This document shows, in pieces, positions 55,146-63,418 of a stretch of DNA of 64,000 nt (the stretch's first letter is position 1; the number at the start of each line of letters is the position of its first letter). The DNA comes from JBMYRH01 sp049602155. GTDB taxonomy: Bacteria > Myxococcota_A > UBA9042 > PHBI01 > JBMYRH01. The stretch covers positions 62,001 through 126,000 of the forward strand of contig JBMYRH010000003.1 of NCBI GenBank assembly GCA_049602155.1, given 5' to 3'. A model generated the notes under the pieces. That model did not search any database. It saw only the letters and a program-made list of their open reading frames with translations, and had not been told where the DNA came from. The translations under genes were made by a program, and so were the position numbers.

Positions 55146-56005
55146 GGAGACAGTAACCGTCCGTCGAGGGTGATCTTCATGCCCTTCGTGTTGATGTACC
55201 TCAGCACCGCGGGATCGGGACGAGGGAGGGTCTTGCGGCCACCCTCCTTGGGCACAAAGGCGTGGATCGCCGAGATCGCAGCGTCGTCAAAGGCACGGTT
55301 CCCGCTCCGCTTCGTCACCCGAAAGGACATGATCGCCCCGGTCCCCTGCAAACGACTGATGCGCACCTTCACTCGGAGGGTCTTCAAGGTCTCCACACCG
55401 AGGAAAGGCGGCGTAATGAAGGCGCGACGCAGGGCTCGAGCGACCTTCGCCCCGTAGATGTTGCCGGCCTTGGTCATGTCGGCCTGACCGCCCACTTCAC
55501 CCTCGGCGGAGCCGATGATCTTGGAGAGATCTGTCGCCCGCCGGCGAGGGTCGTCCTCTCGAAAGTCCTTCAGGCGCTTATCCAGGGGCTTCTTCGTGTC
55601 GCGCTTCGCCTTCTTCTTATCGAACTCCTTCACGAGGTCTTTCAGCTTCTCGGGGTTCTCGTTGAGGTTCACCCCCTCCTCGACGATCTCTGGCTGCTCG
55701 TACGTCTGGAGCTTCGGGAGCTTGTCCGGGTCAGCTTGAGCGAACCCCAGCGCGGGGATCAGTGCAGCCTCGAGCACCTCCATCTGGCTGACGGGATCCT
55801 CCTCCGGCTGACTGCGCTTCATCCGAGTCTCGGGCTGACGACAGCGTTGTACCCCGCAGAGCCCGGAGCCAACCGAGCCACTCTCACCTGGGCGCGCCGC
55901 CTTCAGGGCAGCATCAGAGGGGGTATAGAAGAGCGCAAAGAGCACCATGCACCCATGGACGGTCAGCGTCAGGGCCAGGCCGACCATCGTGGCGTTGGAG
56001 CTCAC
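55142..56005 (-). CDS. TolA/TonB-like envelope-spanning protein
   Basis: 287 aa. One N-terminal membrane helix (MVGLALTLTVHGCMVLFALFY), a stretch with CGVQRC, a charged Lys/Glu-rich middle (LVKEFDKKKAKRDTKKPLDKRLKDF), and a TonB/TolA C-terminal domain (LRVKVRISRLQGTGAIMSFRVTKRSGN, AFDDAAISAIHAFVP). It transmits motor energy from TolQR to periplasmic partners. Four-base overlaps with tolR and tolB, so one operon. Confidence 0.87.
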   Translation of the reverse strand: MSSNATMVGLALTLTVHGCMVLFALFYTPSDAALKAARPGESGSVGSGLCGVQRCRQPETRMKRSQPEEDPVSQMEVLEAALIPALGFAQADPDKLPKLQTYEQPEIVEEGVNLNENPEKLKDLVKEFDKKKAKRDTKKPLDKRLKDFREDDPRRRATDLSKIIGSAEGEVGGQADMTKAGNIYGAKVARALRRAFITPPFLGVETLKTLRVKVRISRLQGTGAIMSFRVTKRSGNRAFDDAAISAIHAFVPKEGGRKTLPRPDPAVLRYINTKGMKITLDGRLLSP

Positions 56006-56670
56006 TTGACGGTCTCCTCCGTACGCTCAACGGTCGCATCACCAAGGAGACCGGGTTCGGCCACGAGCCCAAACTTCGTGACACCGGCCTGTCGGACGAC
56101 CGCCATCACGCGGAGGACCTTGCCGTAATCGAGTCGCCTGTCCGCCAGAACGTAGAGCTCCTTGTCCGCTTGAAGCTTCGCGTTATCGACGAGCTTCTCA
56201 CCCAGCGCTTTCAAACAGGGCGCAAACGCCGCCTGTTCCGCCTTGAATGCGCGCTTGGACTTTGGCGCTGCGAGGTGCTCCTTCATGTCAGGTGAGAGGA
56301 AGAGGCAGTCCACCAGCACCGTTTGTGGGCGCTTGCACGACGCGTCCGTGCACGGGAGAGAGAAGATCAGCTTATCGTCAACGGTCAGCTGCAATTTCTT
56401 GGTCTCGTGGAGGTTCACGCTCTGGCTGTTCACCTTCGGGAGCTCCACGTTTACCTTCTGGTGCTTCGGGAGCTTCTTGATGCTGTAGGCCTCATCAAGG
56501 ATCCGCTCAGCTTCCTCAAGGGTGCGCTCGCGCTCAGCCTCTACCTCACCGCGTTGCACGCCGGCCGCGACCATGAAGATGATCAGGAGGACCAACATCA
56601 CGTCGACCAACGGCGTCACGTTGATCTCCGCCAGCCGCCCCTTCTTTCCGCCGCTTGACCCCATGCCCAT
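56002..56670 (-). CDS. tolR: TolR/ExbD-like motor protein with Cys-rich insert
   Basis: 222 aa, longer than the usual 140. The single membrane helix carries the proton-path Asp in AEINVTPLVDVMLVLLIIFMV. A charged stretch and periplasmic TolR domain follow, with an inserted Cys-containing part (LPCTDASCKRPQTVLVDCLFL, FAPC). ExbD-type closing strands include LYVLADRRLDYGKVLRVMAVVRQAGV. Works with TolQ as the proton channel. The insert suggests disulfides. Overlaps the TolA-like gene by four bases. Confidence 0.9.
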   Translation of the reverse strand: MGMGSSGGKKGRLAEINVTPLVDVMLVLLIIFMVAAGVQRGEVEAERERTLEEAERILDEAYSIKKLPKHQKVNVELPKVNSQSVNLHETKKLQLTVDDKLIFSLPCTDASCKRPQTVLVDCLFLSPDMKEHLAAPKSKRAFKAEQAAFAPCLKALGEKLVDNAKLQADKELYVLADRRLDYGKVLRVMAVVRQAGVTKFGLVAEPGLLGDATVERTEETVK

Positions 56671-56682
56671 CGCGCCGCCCTC

Positions 56683-57426
56683 CTAGGAGAAGAAGTGGCG
56701 ACGAAGGATGTTCAGGAAGTCCGTCGAGAAGTGCTCTAAGTCCACCTCTAGCCGTTCCATGCGACCCACGAGCCAGTTGTAGGCCATGACCGCGGGGATG
56801 GCGGCTAACAAGCCAACTGCGGTCGCGACGAGCGCCTCCGCGATGTGCGGAGTCACGGTCTCGAGGATGGGCTCATCTGGGTCGATGCCGTGAAAGGCGT
56901 TCATGATGCCCCACACCGTGCCGAAAAGCCCGATGAACGGCGCGGCGCTCCCCACCGTCGCCAAGAACCCCACCATGGACTCCAGCTGAGCCCGCGCCGT
57001 GCGAGAGGTTTGAGCCAAGGTGCGCTCGATGTTCTCAAAGGCGGCGTCAGAGCTCGCAGGTCGCGCCCCCGGACCGTCACCTGAAGGGCGACTTGAACGC
57101 CCCTCTCGCTCGCGCAAAATGAGGTCGAGTTCCTCGTACCCGGAGCGAAACATCTCACGGGCTGGGGACTCCTCCATCACTTCACTCGCGTCGTAGAGCT
57201 CCGCCAAATGCGTGGCGTTGCGAAAGGTCGCCACAAAAGACCGACTCAAGCGCAGAGCGCGGCCAATCACGACCGCCTTGACACCGATGACGAACCAGCA
57301 CATCGCGCTGAGCAAGATCAACACAATCAAGACCGCGAGGACGACCCCGCCCGAGTCGAAAACCTGAGACCAGACGTCGACGCCTTGAGTCGCCGTCGCC
57401 AATGGAAGAGCTAGAGCAGAGTTCAT
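56683..57426 (-). CDS. tolQ: TolQ/ExbB/MotA-type proton channel
   Basis: 247 aa from ATG 57426, with GAGGAG eight bases upstream; an ATG two codons earlier (57432) has only two bases of spacing. Three membrane helices; the MotA/TolQ/ExbB core is LESMVGFLATVGSAAPFIGLFGTVWGIMNAFHGI and ALVATAVGLLAAIPAVMAYN. Inner-membrane stator for the Tol motor. First gene of the tolQ-tolR-tolA-tolB-rpe operon. Confidence 0.93.
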   Translation of the reverse strand: MNSALALPLATATQGVDVWSQVFDSGGVVLAVLIVLILLSAMCWFVIGVKAVVIGRALRLSRSFVATFRNATHLAELYDASEVMEESPAREMFRSGYEELDLILREREGRSSRPSGDGPGARPASSDAAFENIERTLAQTSRTARAQLESMVGFLATVGSAAPFIGLFGTVWGIMNAFHGIDPDEPILETVTPHIAEALVATAVGLLAAIPAVMAYNWLVGRMERLEVDLEHFSTDFLNILRRHFFS

Positions 57427-57493
57427 GGGCATCGCTCCTCGGAAGCAGTCCACTGTTCGCGCACGGCGCAAGTAAGTAAGAAGACCCGGTTAC

Positions 57494-57523
57494 CGGCTAG
57501 CATGCACGCGCAGAAGGTGTCAA
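57494..57523 (-). promoter_or_regulatory. Candidate tolQ promoter
   Basis: TTGACA at 57523-57518 and TAGCCG at 57499-57494 with 18 bases between, about 68 bp upstream of tolQ. The -10 is poor. Confidence 0.3.
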
Positions 57524-57560
57524 AGGCGCGACCGCCGATAGGGGAACCCAGGCGATTGCG

Positions 57561-57588
57561 TTGACAAGGGGTTCGAGCAGCCTAGAAT
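57561..57588 (+). promoter_or_regulatory. Sigma-70-like promoter of the FHA-repeat gene
   Basis: Perfect TTGACA at 57561-57566, 16-base spacer, TAGAAT at 57583-57588, 66 bp before the ATG at 57655. Confidence 0.75.
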
Positions 57589-57654
57589 GGCTCTGCCATC
57601 GCCCTTAGATTTCAGACCCTTAGGGCCACAACGCTGACTCCCCCCCGAGGTATA

Positions 57655-60342
57655 ATGAGCGGTCACGACGGCGAAGACAGCCCACCCGAAGCGGACTCTG
57701 ATGAAAAAACCGCCGCACTTTCTCTTGAGGACATGGGCCTAGAGGACGATGAAGGTGAGGCCACTGCTGCCATCAGCTTAGAGGACCTGGGACTCGACTT
57801 CGATGCACCAGCATCGCCTCCCTCAGAGGCGACCCCTGAGGACAGCGAAGAAGACGACGAGGACACCGAGGACAAGACCGCCGCCTTCTCGCTCGAGGAC
57901 ATGGGCATCACACCGGAGGCGCCGCCCGCGCCGCCACAGGTCGAAGAGGCCCCTGAGGACAGCGCAGAGGACGAGGACACCGAAGACAAGACTGCTGCCT
58001 TCTCGCTCGAGGACATGGGCATCGCACCGGAGGCGCCGCCCGCCCCGCCACAGGTCGAAGAGGCCCCTGAGGACAGCGCAGAGGACGAGGACACCGAGGA
58101 CAAGACCGCCGCCTTCTCACTCGAGGACATGGGCATCACACCGGAGGCGCCACCCGCGCCGCCACAGGTCGAAGCGCCAGCCACCGACGTACAAGAGGAG
58201 CGTACCGCAGCGCTCTCTCTTGAAGACATGGGGGTCGCGCAGTTAGACAGCCTCGAAGAGGAGGAGGAAGAGGAGGAGGAGACCGAGGCAATGCCGCCGG
58301 CTAGGCCACCTCAAGCTCCTCCATCCGACGAGGAGCGCACTGCAGCCATGTCGTTGGAGGATATGGGTGTGGCCTCCGCTGACCCAGACGATGAACGCAC
58401 TGCGGCGATGTCCATTGCGGACATGGGGCTCGAGGACGCCCCACCACCACCGGAGCTCGAGATCCGTAATGGCAACGACCGGGGTCAGTCATTCGTGATC
58501 GCGGGCGCGAGCCAGACCGTGGGCCGAGGCTTAGACTGCGACGTCGTGTTGAACGACGCGAGCGTCAGCCGGAAGCACTTCCGGTTGGACAAGACCGCCT
58601 CCGGTTACCGAATGGTCGACCTTGGGAGCGGTAACGGCACGAAGATCAACGGCGTTCGATTGTCCGAGTTTGATCTCGCACACGGCACGATCATCGAGGC
58701 AGGCACGACGACGATGGCGTGGAAGCAGCTGGATAAGCCAGCGGCTGCAAAAGAATTCAAAGAGGGCTGGGACGACAACGCAGAGTCCACCCGCGTGTCT
58801 GACTTAGCGGCGATCAGCGTCCTGCCAGAATGGAAAGAACAGGTTCAAAAGGAAGAGCAGGCCAAGGTCGTCGCCGCCCAGCGAGGACCTTTGAAGATGA
58901 TCGTGATGCTGCTCAGCATCATCATCGCGCTCATGCTCGGCTTCATGGGCCTCGACAAGGCCCTGAACATGGGCGTCATCTTTGACGATGGGACGGCCGC
59001 AGAGGCCGACTTGGCTGCCGCCGAAGCCAAGCGCGAGGCCATCGAGCTTATGAACGCCGGGAAAGAGGCGTTCACGGAGCGTGAATGGAGCAAAGCACGG
59101 AAAAAATTCAAAGCGGCGCTCAAGCTCGATGAGGACGTCCGCGAAGGGAAACGCTACCTCGATAAGACCAAAGACGAAGCGGCCGCCTTCAAAGCGCTCC
59201 GTCGCGGGCGCGCTGCTCTGGACGACGAGCAGTACGCGGAGGCCGTCGAAGAGCTGAGTAAAATCAATGACGCCTCTCTCTACTACTCCGAAGATGGAGA
59301 GGGTGGCGAGGGTGCTGTCGACCTGCTCAGCCAAGCCATCGACAGCTTTGTGGAGGCCAAGCTCCTCGACTCCCAACGGCTCGATGAAGAAGGAGACGCA
59401 GCCGGCGCTTTAGCCGCCATCGAAGCCGCACTCAAGCTGGCCCCCGAGGATGCGAGCGTGATCGCTCTCAAGGCCGAGCTCAGCGAAGACGCGGAAGGAG
59501 ACGCTGACCCACAAGCCAAACCCTCCCCCCCCACGACGACTGCCGAGCGCCCCTCGCCCGCGCCCCGCACCAGCAAACGTGCACCCCGCACCGAACGGGC
59601 TGAGACCCCACGTCGTGAAGCGAAAGCCGCCCCAGAGAAGGCGGCGGAGCCCTCTCGCGCAGAAAGGACGGAGACCACCAGCTCAAGTTCACGTGCTACG
59701 GCGAAGACCAGCGCGCGGTCAGCCAAGAAGAAAAAGAAGAAGCAGAAGAAGGAGAAGAGCGCTGGGATGCTCGTCGCGTTGAGCAGCTACGCGTCTGGAG
59801 ACTTCAGCGCCGCTATCAGCGAGCTGAAGAAGCTGTCAAAGCGCGGGTCCCGTAAAGCCAAAGCCAAAGCCAAGCGACTCGCGGCCGCGGTCGAGAACTT
59901 CAAAGGCCTCTACGTCCCAGCCATGGCGGCCGCAAAGAGCTTCCGCTCGCCGACAAAGACCATCAAATCCCTGCGCGCAGCCCGAAAGCTCGACGCGTCG
60001 ATCAGCGGCGCCTACAGCAAGCGCATCCGAAAAGAGCTCGCGCGGCAGCTCGCGTTCCAGGCCAATCAGGCGTGGTCGAGCAAGAAGTTTGGAAAGGCAG
60101 GCCGTCATGCGCGGCAAGCGCTCGCGCTGGATCCCCAGCTCACGCAAGCCAAGAAGATCTACACAGAGGTTCAAGCCGAGGCGCAGGGCTGGTTTGACCA
60201 AGCCAAGGCCGCTGCGTCCTCAAACCCCGACAAGGCGATGCAGCTCCTCAGCCGAGTCGTCTCGATCTTCCCGCGCGGAGACCAGCGCTACAAAGAGGCC
60301 TACAAGCTCCTGAACCAACTCGCGGCCGAAGAGGAAGACTGA
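57655..60342 (+). CDS. FHA protein with N-terminal Thr-Ala-Ala repeat array and TPR-like C-terminus
   Basis: 895 aa. Residues 1-270 are acidic and contain eight copies of a [KR/A]TAAxSLEDMG-type motif. The FHA domain (about 271-360) has IRNGNDRGQSFVIAG, TVGRGLDCDVVLNDASVSRKHFRL and LGSGNGTKINGVRL. One membrane helix lies near residues 410-435 (MIVMLLSIIIALMLGFMGL). The rest is helical with TPR-like repeats (REAIELMNAGKEAFTEREW, AAAIEAALKLAPEDASVIAL) and a Lys-rich linker (KKKKKKQKKEK). The Thr of each repeat may be phosphorylated and bound by FHA domains; this is inference. GAGG lies four bases before the ATG. Confidence 0.87.
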   Translation: MSGHDGEDSPPEADSDEKTAALSLEDMGLEDDEGEATAAISLEDLGLDFDAPASPPSEATPEDSEEDDEDTEDKTAAFSLEDMGITPEAPPAPPQVEEAPEDSAEDEDTEDKTAAFSLEDMGIAPEAPPAPPQVEEAPEDSAEDEDTEDKTAAFSLEDMGITPEAPPAPPQVEAPATDVQEERTAALSLEDMGVAQLDSLEEEEEEEEETEAMPPARPPQAPPSDEERTAAMSLEDMGVASADPDDERTAAMSIADMGLEDAPPPPELEIRNGNDRGQSFVIAGASQTVGRGLDCDVVLNDASVSRKHFRLDKTASGYRMVDLGSGNGTKINGVRLSEFDLAHGTIIEAGTTTMAWKQLDKPAAAKEFKEGWDDNAESTRVSDLAAISVLPEWKEQVQKEEQAKVVAAQRGPLKMIVMLLSIIIALMLGFMGLDKALNMGVIFDDGTAAEADLAAAEAKREAIELMNAGKEAFTEREWSKARKKFKAALKLDEDVREGKRYLDKTKDEAAAFKALRRGRAALDDEQYAEAVEELSKINDASLYYSEDGEGGEGAVDLLSQAIDSFVEAKLLDSQRLDEEGDAAGALAAIEAALKLAPEDASVIALKAELSEDAEGDADPQAKPSPPTTTAERPSPAPRTSKRAPRTERAETPRREAKAAPEKAAEPSRAERTETTSSSSRATAKTSARSAKKKKKKQKKEKSAGMLVALSSYASGDFSAAISELKKLSKRGSRKAKAKAKRLAAAVENFKGLYVPAMAAAKSFRSPTKTIKSLRAARKLDASISGAYSKRIRKELARQLAFQANQAWSSKKFGKAGRHARQALALDPQLTQAKKIYTEVQAEAQGWFDQAKAAASSNPDKAMQLLSRVVSIFPRGDQRYKEAYKLLNQLAAEEED
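57859..58200 (+). repeat. Three tandem 114-bp coding repeats
   Basis: Units 57859-57972, 57973-58086 and 58087-58200 encode near-identical 38-residue blocks around KTAAFSLEDMGI and PPAPPQV. The third diverges at its end. In-frame, so they can change in number without breaking the protein. Confidence 0.9.
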
Positions 60343-60365
60343 GCATCCGCGCACTCCGCGGAGGC

Positions 60366-61583
60366 CTAGAACTCCCCGACCTCTCTCACAGCCAAGAGAT
60401 GACCGAGGGTCGTCGGGACAAGTAACATCCCCGCTGCGAGCAAACTTGATACCTGGATCGGAACAAGGACGTCTTGCCAGCTCTCCCCCGTCGCGACGTA
60501 GAGCGCGAGGATCAGCAGAGGGGCAAACGAGAACACCCACACAAGGCCGCCGAGTAAGCCCATGAAGCCACCGCGCTCGCCTGGCAACCACACGGCCATA
60601 GACGCCACGACGCCGACCAGCGGAAGCATCGCCACCCACGCCGCGAGGCGGTCGCCCAAGAAGGGGCTCTCTGAGGACGCCTCGAACAACAAGGTCAGGG
60701 GCGCCTCTTCAAGCGCTGTGAGCGGCGTGAGGCCGAAATACGTCACCAAGGTGAGGGCGCTCCCCATCACTAGGCAGCCTCGCGCCCGTCTGCTTTCAGG
60801 GACCACGTGGAGCCAAAAGAGCGCGGTGATGACCACGCAGAGCGCCAAGAGGGCCACGACCCCGCCGGTCAGCCCGTCAATGAAGAGCGCGTGCAGCGCT
60901 GGCTGACCGTCGAATAAGCCAGACACGAGCGCAGAGCGCATCAAGACGACAGAGAAAGCGACCAGCAACAAGGCCGTGCCGCCCTGAAAAGCTGTCCGCA
61001 AGAACCGGCTGAGTGGGAAAGCAAAGAAGAGCGCCAAGAGCCCCATGAAGGAGAGCGCGACAAAGTTTGGGCTGGCTGGATCTGTCCAGGCAGACCAAGG
61101 GGCCACGACATTGCGGGCACGCAAGCTTGGCAGCAGCGCGGTCTCAAGCAAGAGCAACCCAGTGATGACCTGCAAGGGCTCGAGGAGCCTCCGGCGCACC
61201 TTTGGCGCCTCGGCCGTCCCCTCATCGACCATATCGGGCAGCAGCGGCGCCGTCTTCGGGACATTGCGAGGCGGCGCCGCGTCCTCAGAGGAGTCCGGCG
61301 TGTTGAGCTTCAAGAGGGGGTTCTGCCCCGTTCGTACGCGACGCAATGGCTGCAGATTGCTTGATCGCACCCGCGGCGCGTGAGACTCGGACTTCACGTG
61401 AATTCTCGCCTTAGACAAGGCACGTGGACTGGGGCCTCGCTCAACGTCTACAGGGAATTCGGCCATCCCTCGAATGCTGGCCAATTCGTCCTGAACAAGG
61501 CGCCCAACGTCGATCTTGGCGTCATCCTCAACAGGTTCGCGGTCGACCGGTGTCCCGGTCTCCTTATCGGCGTCGTCTCCCAT
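60366..61583 (-). CDS. Multi-pass membrane protein with disordered N-terminus
   Basis: 405 aa from ATG 61583. The first 140 residues are polar with Pro/Arg/Ser, probably cytoplasmic. About seven to eight membrane helices follow (VITGLLLLETALLPSL, FVALSFMGLLALFFAFPL, GGVVALLALCVVITALFWL, WVAMLPLVGVVASMAVWL). I do not recognise the family. An in-frame start at 61712 would add 43 residues with no support. Convergent with the FHA-repeat gene, divergent from the response regulator. Confidence 0.7.
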   Translation of the reverse strand: MGDDADKETGTPVDREPVEDDAKIDVGRLVQDELASIRGMAEFPVDVERGPSPRALSKARIHVKSESHAPRVRSSNLQPLRRVRTGQNPLLKLNTPDSSEDAAPPRNVPKTAPLLPDMVDEGTAEAPKVRRRLLEPLQVITGLLLLETALLPSLRARNVVAPWSAWTDPASPNFVALSFMGLLALFFAFPLSRFLRTAFQGGTALLLVAFSVVLMRSALVSGLFDGQPALHALFIDGLTGGVVALLALCVVITALFWLHVVPESRRARGCLVMGSALTLVTYFGLTPLTALEEAPLTLLFEASSESPFLGDRLAAWVAMLPLVGVVASMAVWLPGERGGFMGLLGGLVWVFSFAPLLILALYVATGESWQDVLVPIQVSSLLAAGMLLVPTTLGHLLAVREVGEF

Positions 61584-61716
61584 GGACCCTATCGTGAGGG
61601 ATGGAGCACTACGGCTGCAAGCGGTGGCGTCGTGGTTGGTCCCTGCAGACCTTGTCAGCCGTGGACGCACCGTGCTACTTCCATGCATGTCCTCAGGTAC
61701 AAAGTGAGACACTTCG

Positions 61717-62079
61717 ATGGCACGCGTTCTATATGTCGACGACGATATTGAGCTGACACGGTTAGTGCAGGACTGCCTTGAGGACGAGGGCTACGAGGTC
61801 CTCATCGCCAACGACGGCGAGGACGGCCTGAGCACTGTGATCAGCGAGCGGCCCGATATGGTCATCCTCGACGTCATGATGCCCCTGCTCAACGGGTGGG
61901 AGATCGCCAAGTACATGCGGGAGAGAGAGGACTACAACAACGTCCCTATCCTCATGCTGACAGGCATCGGGCCCGCGCTCAACGAGATGACAGCCCCGCT
62001 ATATGGCGCGAATGCGCACCTCGACAAGCCCTTCGAACTCGATGATCTGATCGCGAAGGTCGAGAAGCTCCTCGGCTAA
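61717..62079 (+). CDS. Stand-alone response-regulator receiver
   Basis: 120 aa, a receiver domain and nothing else, like CheY or Spo0F. Acid pocket Asp8-Asp10, phosphorylation site Asp52 in VILDVMMP, Thr82 and Lys104 in HLDKPF. No output domain, so it signals by protein-protein contact. Cognate kinase not in the window. Overlaps the convergent lipoprotein gene by four bases. Confidence 0.95.
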   Translation: MARVLYVDDDIELTRLVQDCLEDEGYEVLIANDGEDGLSTVISERPDMVILDVMMPLLNGWEIAKYMREREDYNNVPILMLTGIGPALNEMTAPLYGANAHLDKPFELDDLIAKVEKLLG

Positions 62080-62552
62080 CCGTCTGTGAGCTCAAGGCGC
62101 GTCAGAAATGCGCCCGCCTGATCCGCACCAAAGCATGCGCGCTCTAGGTGCACGGCGCCGTGATCCACGAGCCCCACGGTCCATGTGCAGCAAGCGCCCT
62201 CGCAGCTCCGCTCACCAACGCGAAGCGTAGAGACCGCGCCACGAAGCTCGGCTTGCGCAGCAGAGCTGACCGAGCCCCCAAGCCTCATGATGTCCGCGTC
62301 ATGCTCAATCAGCGTCGTCACCACCCTGCGTGCCGACGGACAGTCCGGACATCGCCGCTGCACATGCACCGGGACGCCCAACCGTAACCATGGACTCAGC
62401 GCTGTGCTCTCGGTCATCTCGAAATCACTCACAAATCGGGCCGCCACCGAGTCAATCGACTCCTCGGCTGACCTCTCGATGCAGCCGATCAGGCCACCCC
62501 ATACAGCGAACCATATGAAGGCGACGAGCTGACGAGGGTGTCCGAGAGTCAT
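62076..62552 (-). CDS. Small lipoprotein of unknown function
   Basis: 158 aa from ATG 62552. Signal peptide ends in GGLIGC, the lipid anchor. The mature part has two Cys pairs (RRCPDCPSAR, CEGACCTW) that may form disulfides, and otherwise an alpha/beta pattern (ERSAEESIDSVAARFV). No family recognised. ATG 62588 is an in-frame alternative. Divergent from uppS. Confidence 0.65.
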   Translation of the reverse strand: MTLGHPRQLVAFIWFAVWGGLIGCIERSAEESIDSVAARFVSDFEMTESTALSPWLRLGVPVHVQRRCPDCPSARRVVTTLIEHDADIMRLGGSVSSAAQAELRGAVSTLRVGERSCEGACCTWTVGLVDHGAVHLERACFGADQAGAFLTRLELTDG

Positions 62553-62683
62553 GTCAGGGAGAATAGATGCCCCACCGACAAGAGCCAAGGCATCGACACC
62601 GGCATTGACCGTGCAAGGTCGGGGTGATAATCCGCCGGTGCGCTGTCTGCACCGTATCGGTGCGGCGCGACAGGAACGCTACC

Positions 62684-63418
62684 GTGCCTTCGATTCAACC
62701 CATCGCATGGGAAGGCCCTCTGCCCCAGCACCTCGCCGTGATTCTAGACGGCAATGGTAGGTGGGCCGAGAGGCAGGGGCTGAGCCGCGTAGAGGGTCAC
62801 CGCGCTGGCGCGGATTCGGTACGCATGTTGGTCCGCTCCTGTCGGAACCTGGGAATCAAGGCGTTGACGGTATACGCCTTCTCCGCACAGAACTGGAAGC
62901 GCCCATCGAGCGAAGTGATGGCGCTCATGCAGCTCCTCTACGACTACACATGCCAAGAGCGTGAGGAGATCCTAAAGAACGGCATTCGCTTCAACTGTAT
63001 TGGCGACCTCGACAGCCTCCCAAGCGCTGTCCATGGCGCCCTTGAGGAGCTGATGACCGCCTCGGCCCACAACGATGAGATGGTGCTGTCTCTGGCCGTC
63101 TCTTACGGTGGCCGCGAGGAGATCATCGGAGCCGCACAAGCCCTCGCGGCGCGCGCGGTCGCAGGGGAAATCGACCCCTCGGATATCGACGAAGCGCTGA
63201 TCAGCGCTGCCATGTGGACCCATGACCTCCCTTCGGATGTCGACCTCGTCATCCGCACGGGTGGGGAGCTCCGCGTCTCAAACTTTTTGCTGTGGCAGAT
63301 CGCGTACGCCGAGCTCTGGTTCACTGACGCCTACTGGCCCGAATTCCAGTTCGAGCACCTCGCAGAGGCTCTGAAGGACTTCGGCACCCGCGCGCGTCGC
63401 TTTGGACAGGTGGCCTAA
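62684..63418 (+). CDS. uppS: Undecaprenyl diphosphate synthase
   Basis: 244 aa cis-prenyltransferase that makes the C55 lipid carrier for peptidoglycan. Catalytic Asp in HLAVILDGNGRWAERQGL, then VYAFSAQNWKRP, and substrate site IRTGGELRVSNFLLWQIAYAELWF. GTG 62684, eight bases after AGGA, gives the normal length; an in-frame start at 62624 adds 20 unrelated residues. TAAATG joins it to cdsA. Confidence 0.96.
   Translation: MPSIQPIAWEGPLPQHLAVILDGNGRWAERQGLSRVEGHRAGADSVRMLVRSCRNLGIKALTVYAFSAQNWKRPSSEVMALMQLLYDYTCQEREEILKNGIRFNCIGDLDSLPSAVHGALEELMTASAHNDEMVLSLAVSYGGREEIIGAAQALAARAVAGEIDPSDIDEALISAAMWTHDLPSDVDLVIRTGGELRVSNFLLWQIAYAELWFTDAYWPEFQFEHLAEALKDFGTRARRFGQVA

Noticed and set aside
57859..58200. 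Regularly spaced 114-bp direct repeats, considered as a CRISPR array
   Set aside because: Repeats are long, contiguous with no spacers, and in frame within an FHA protein.
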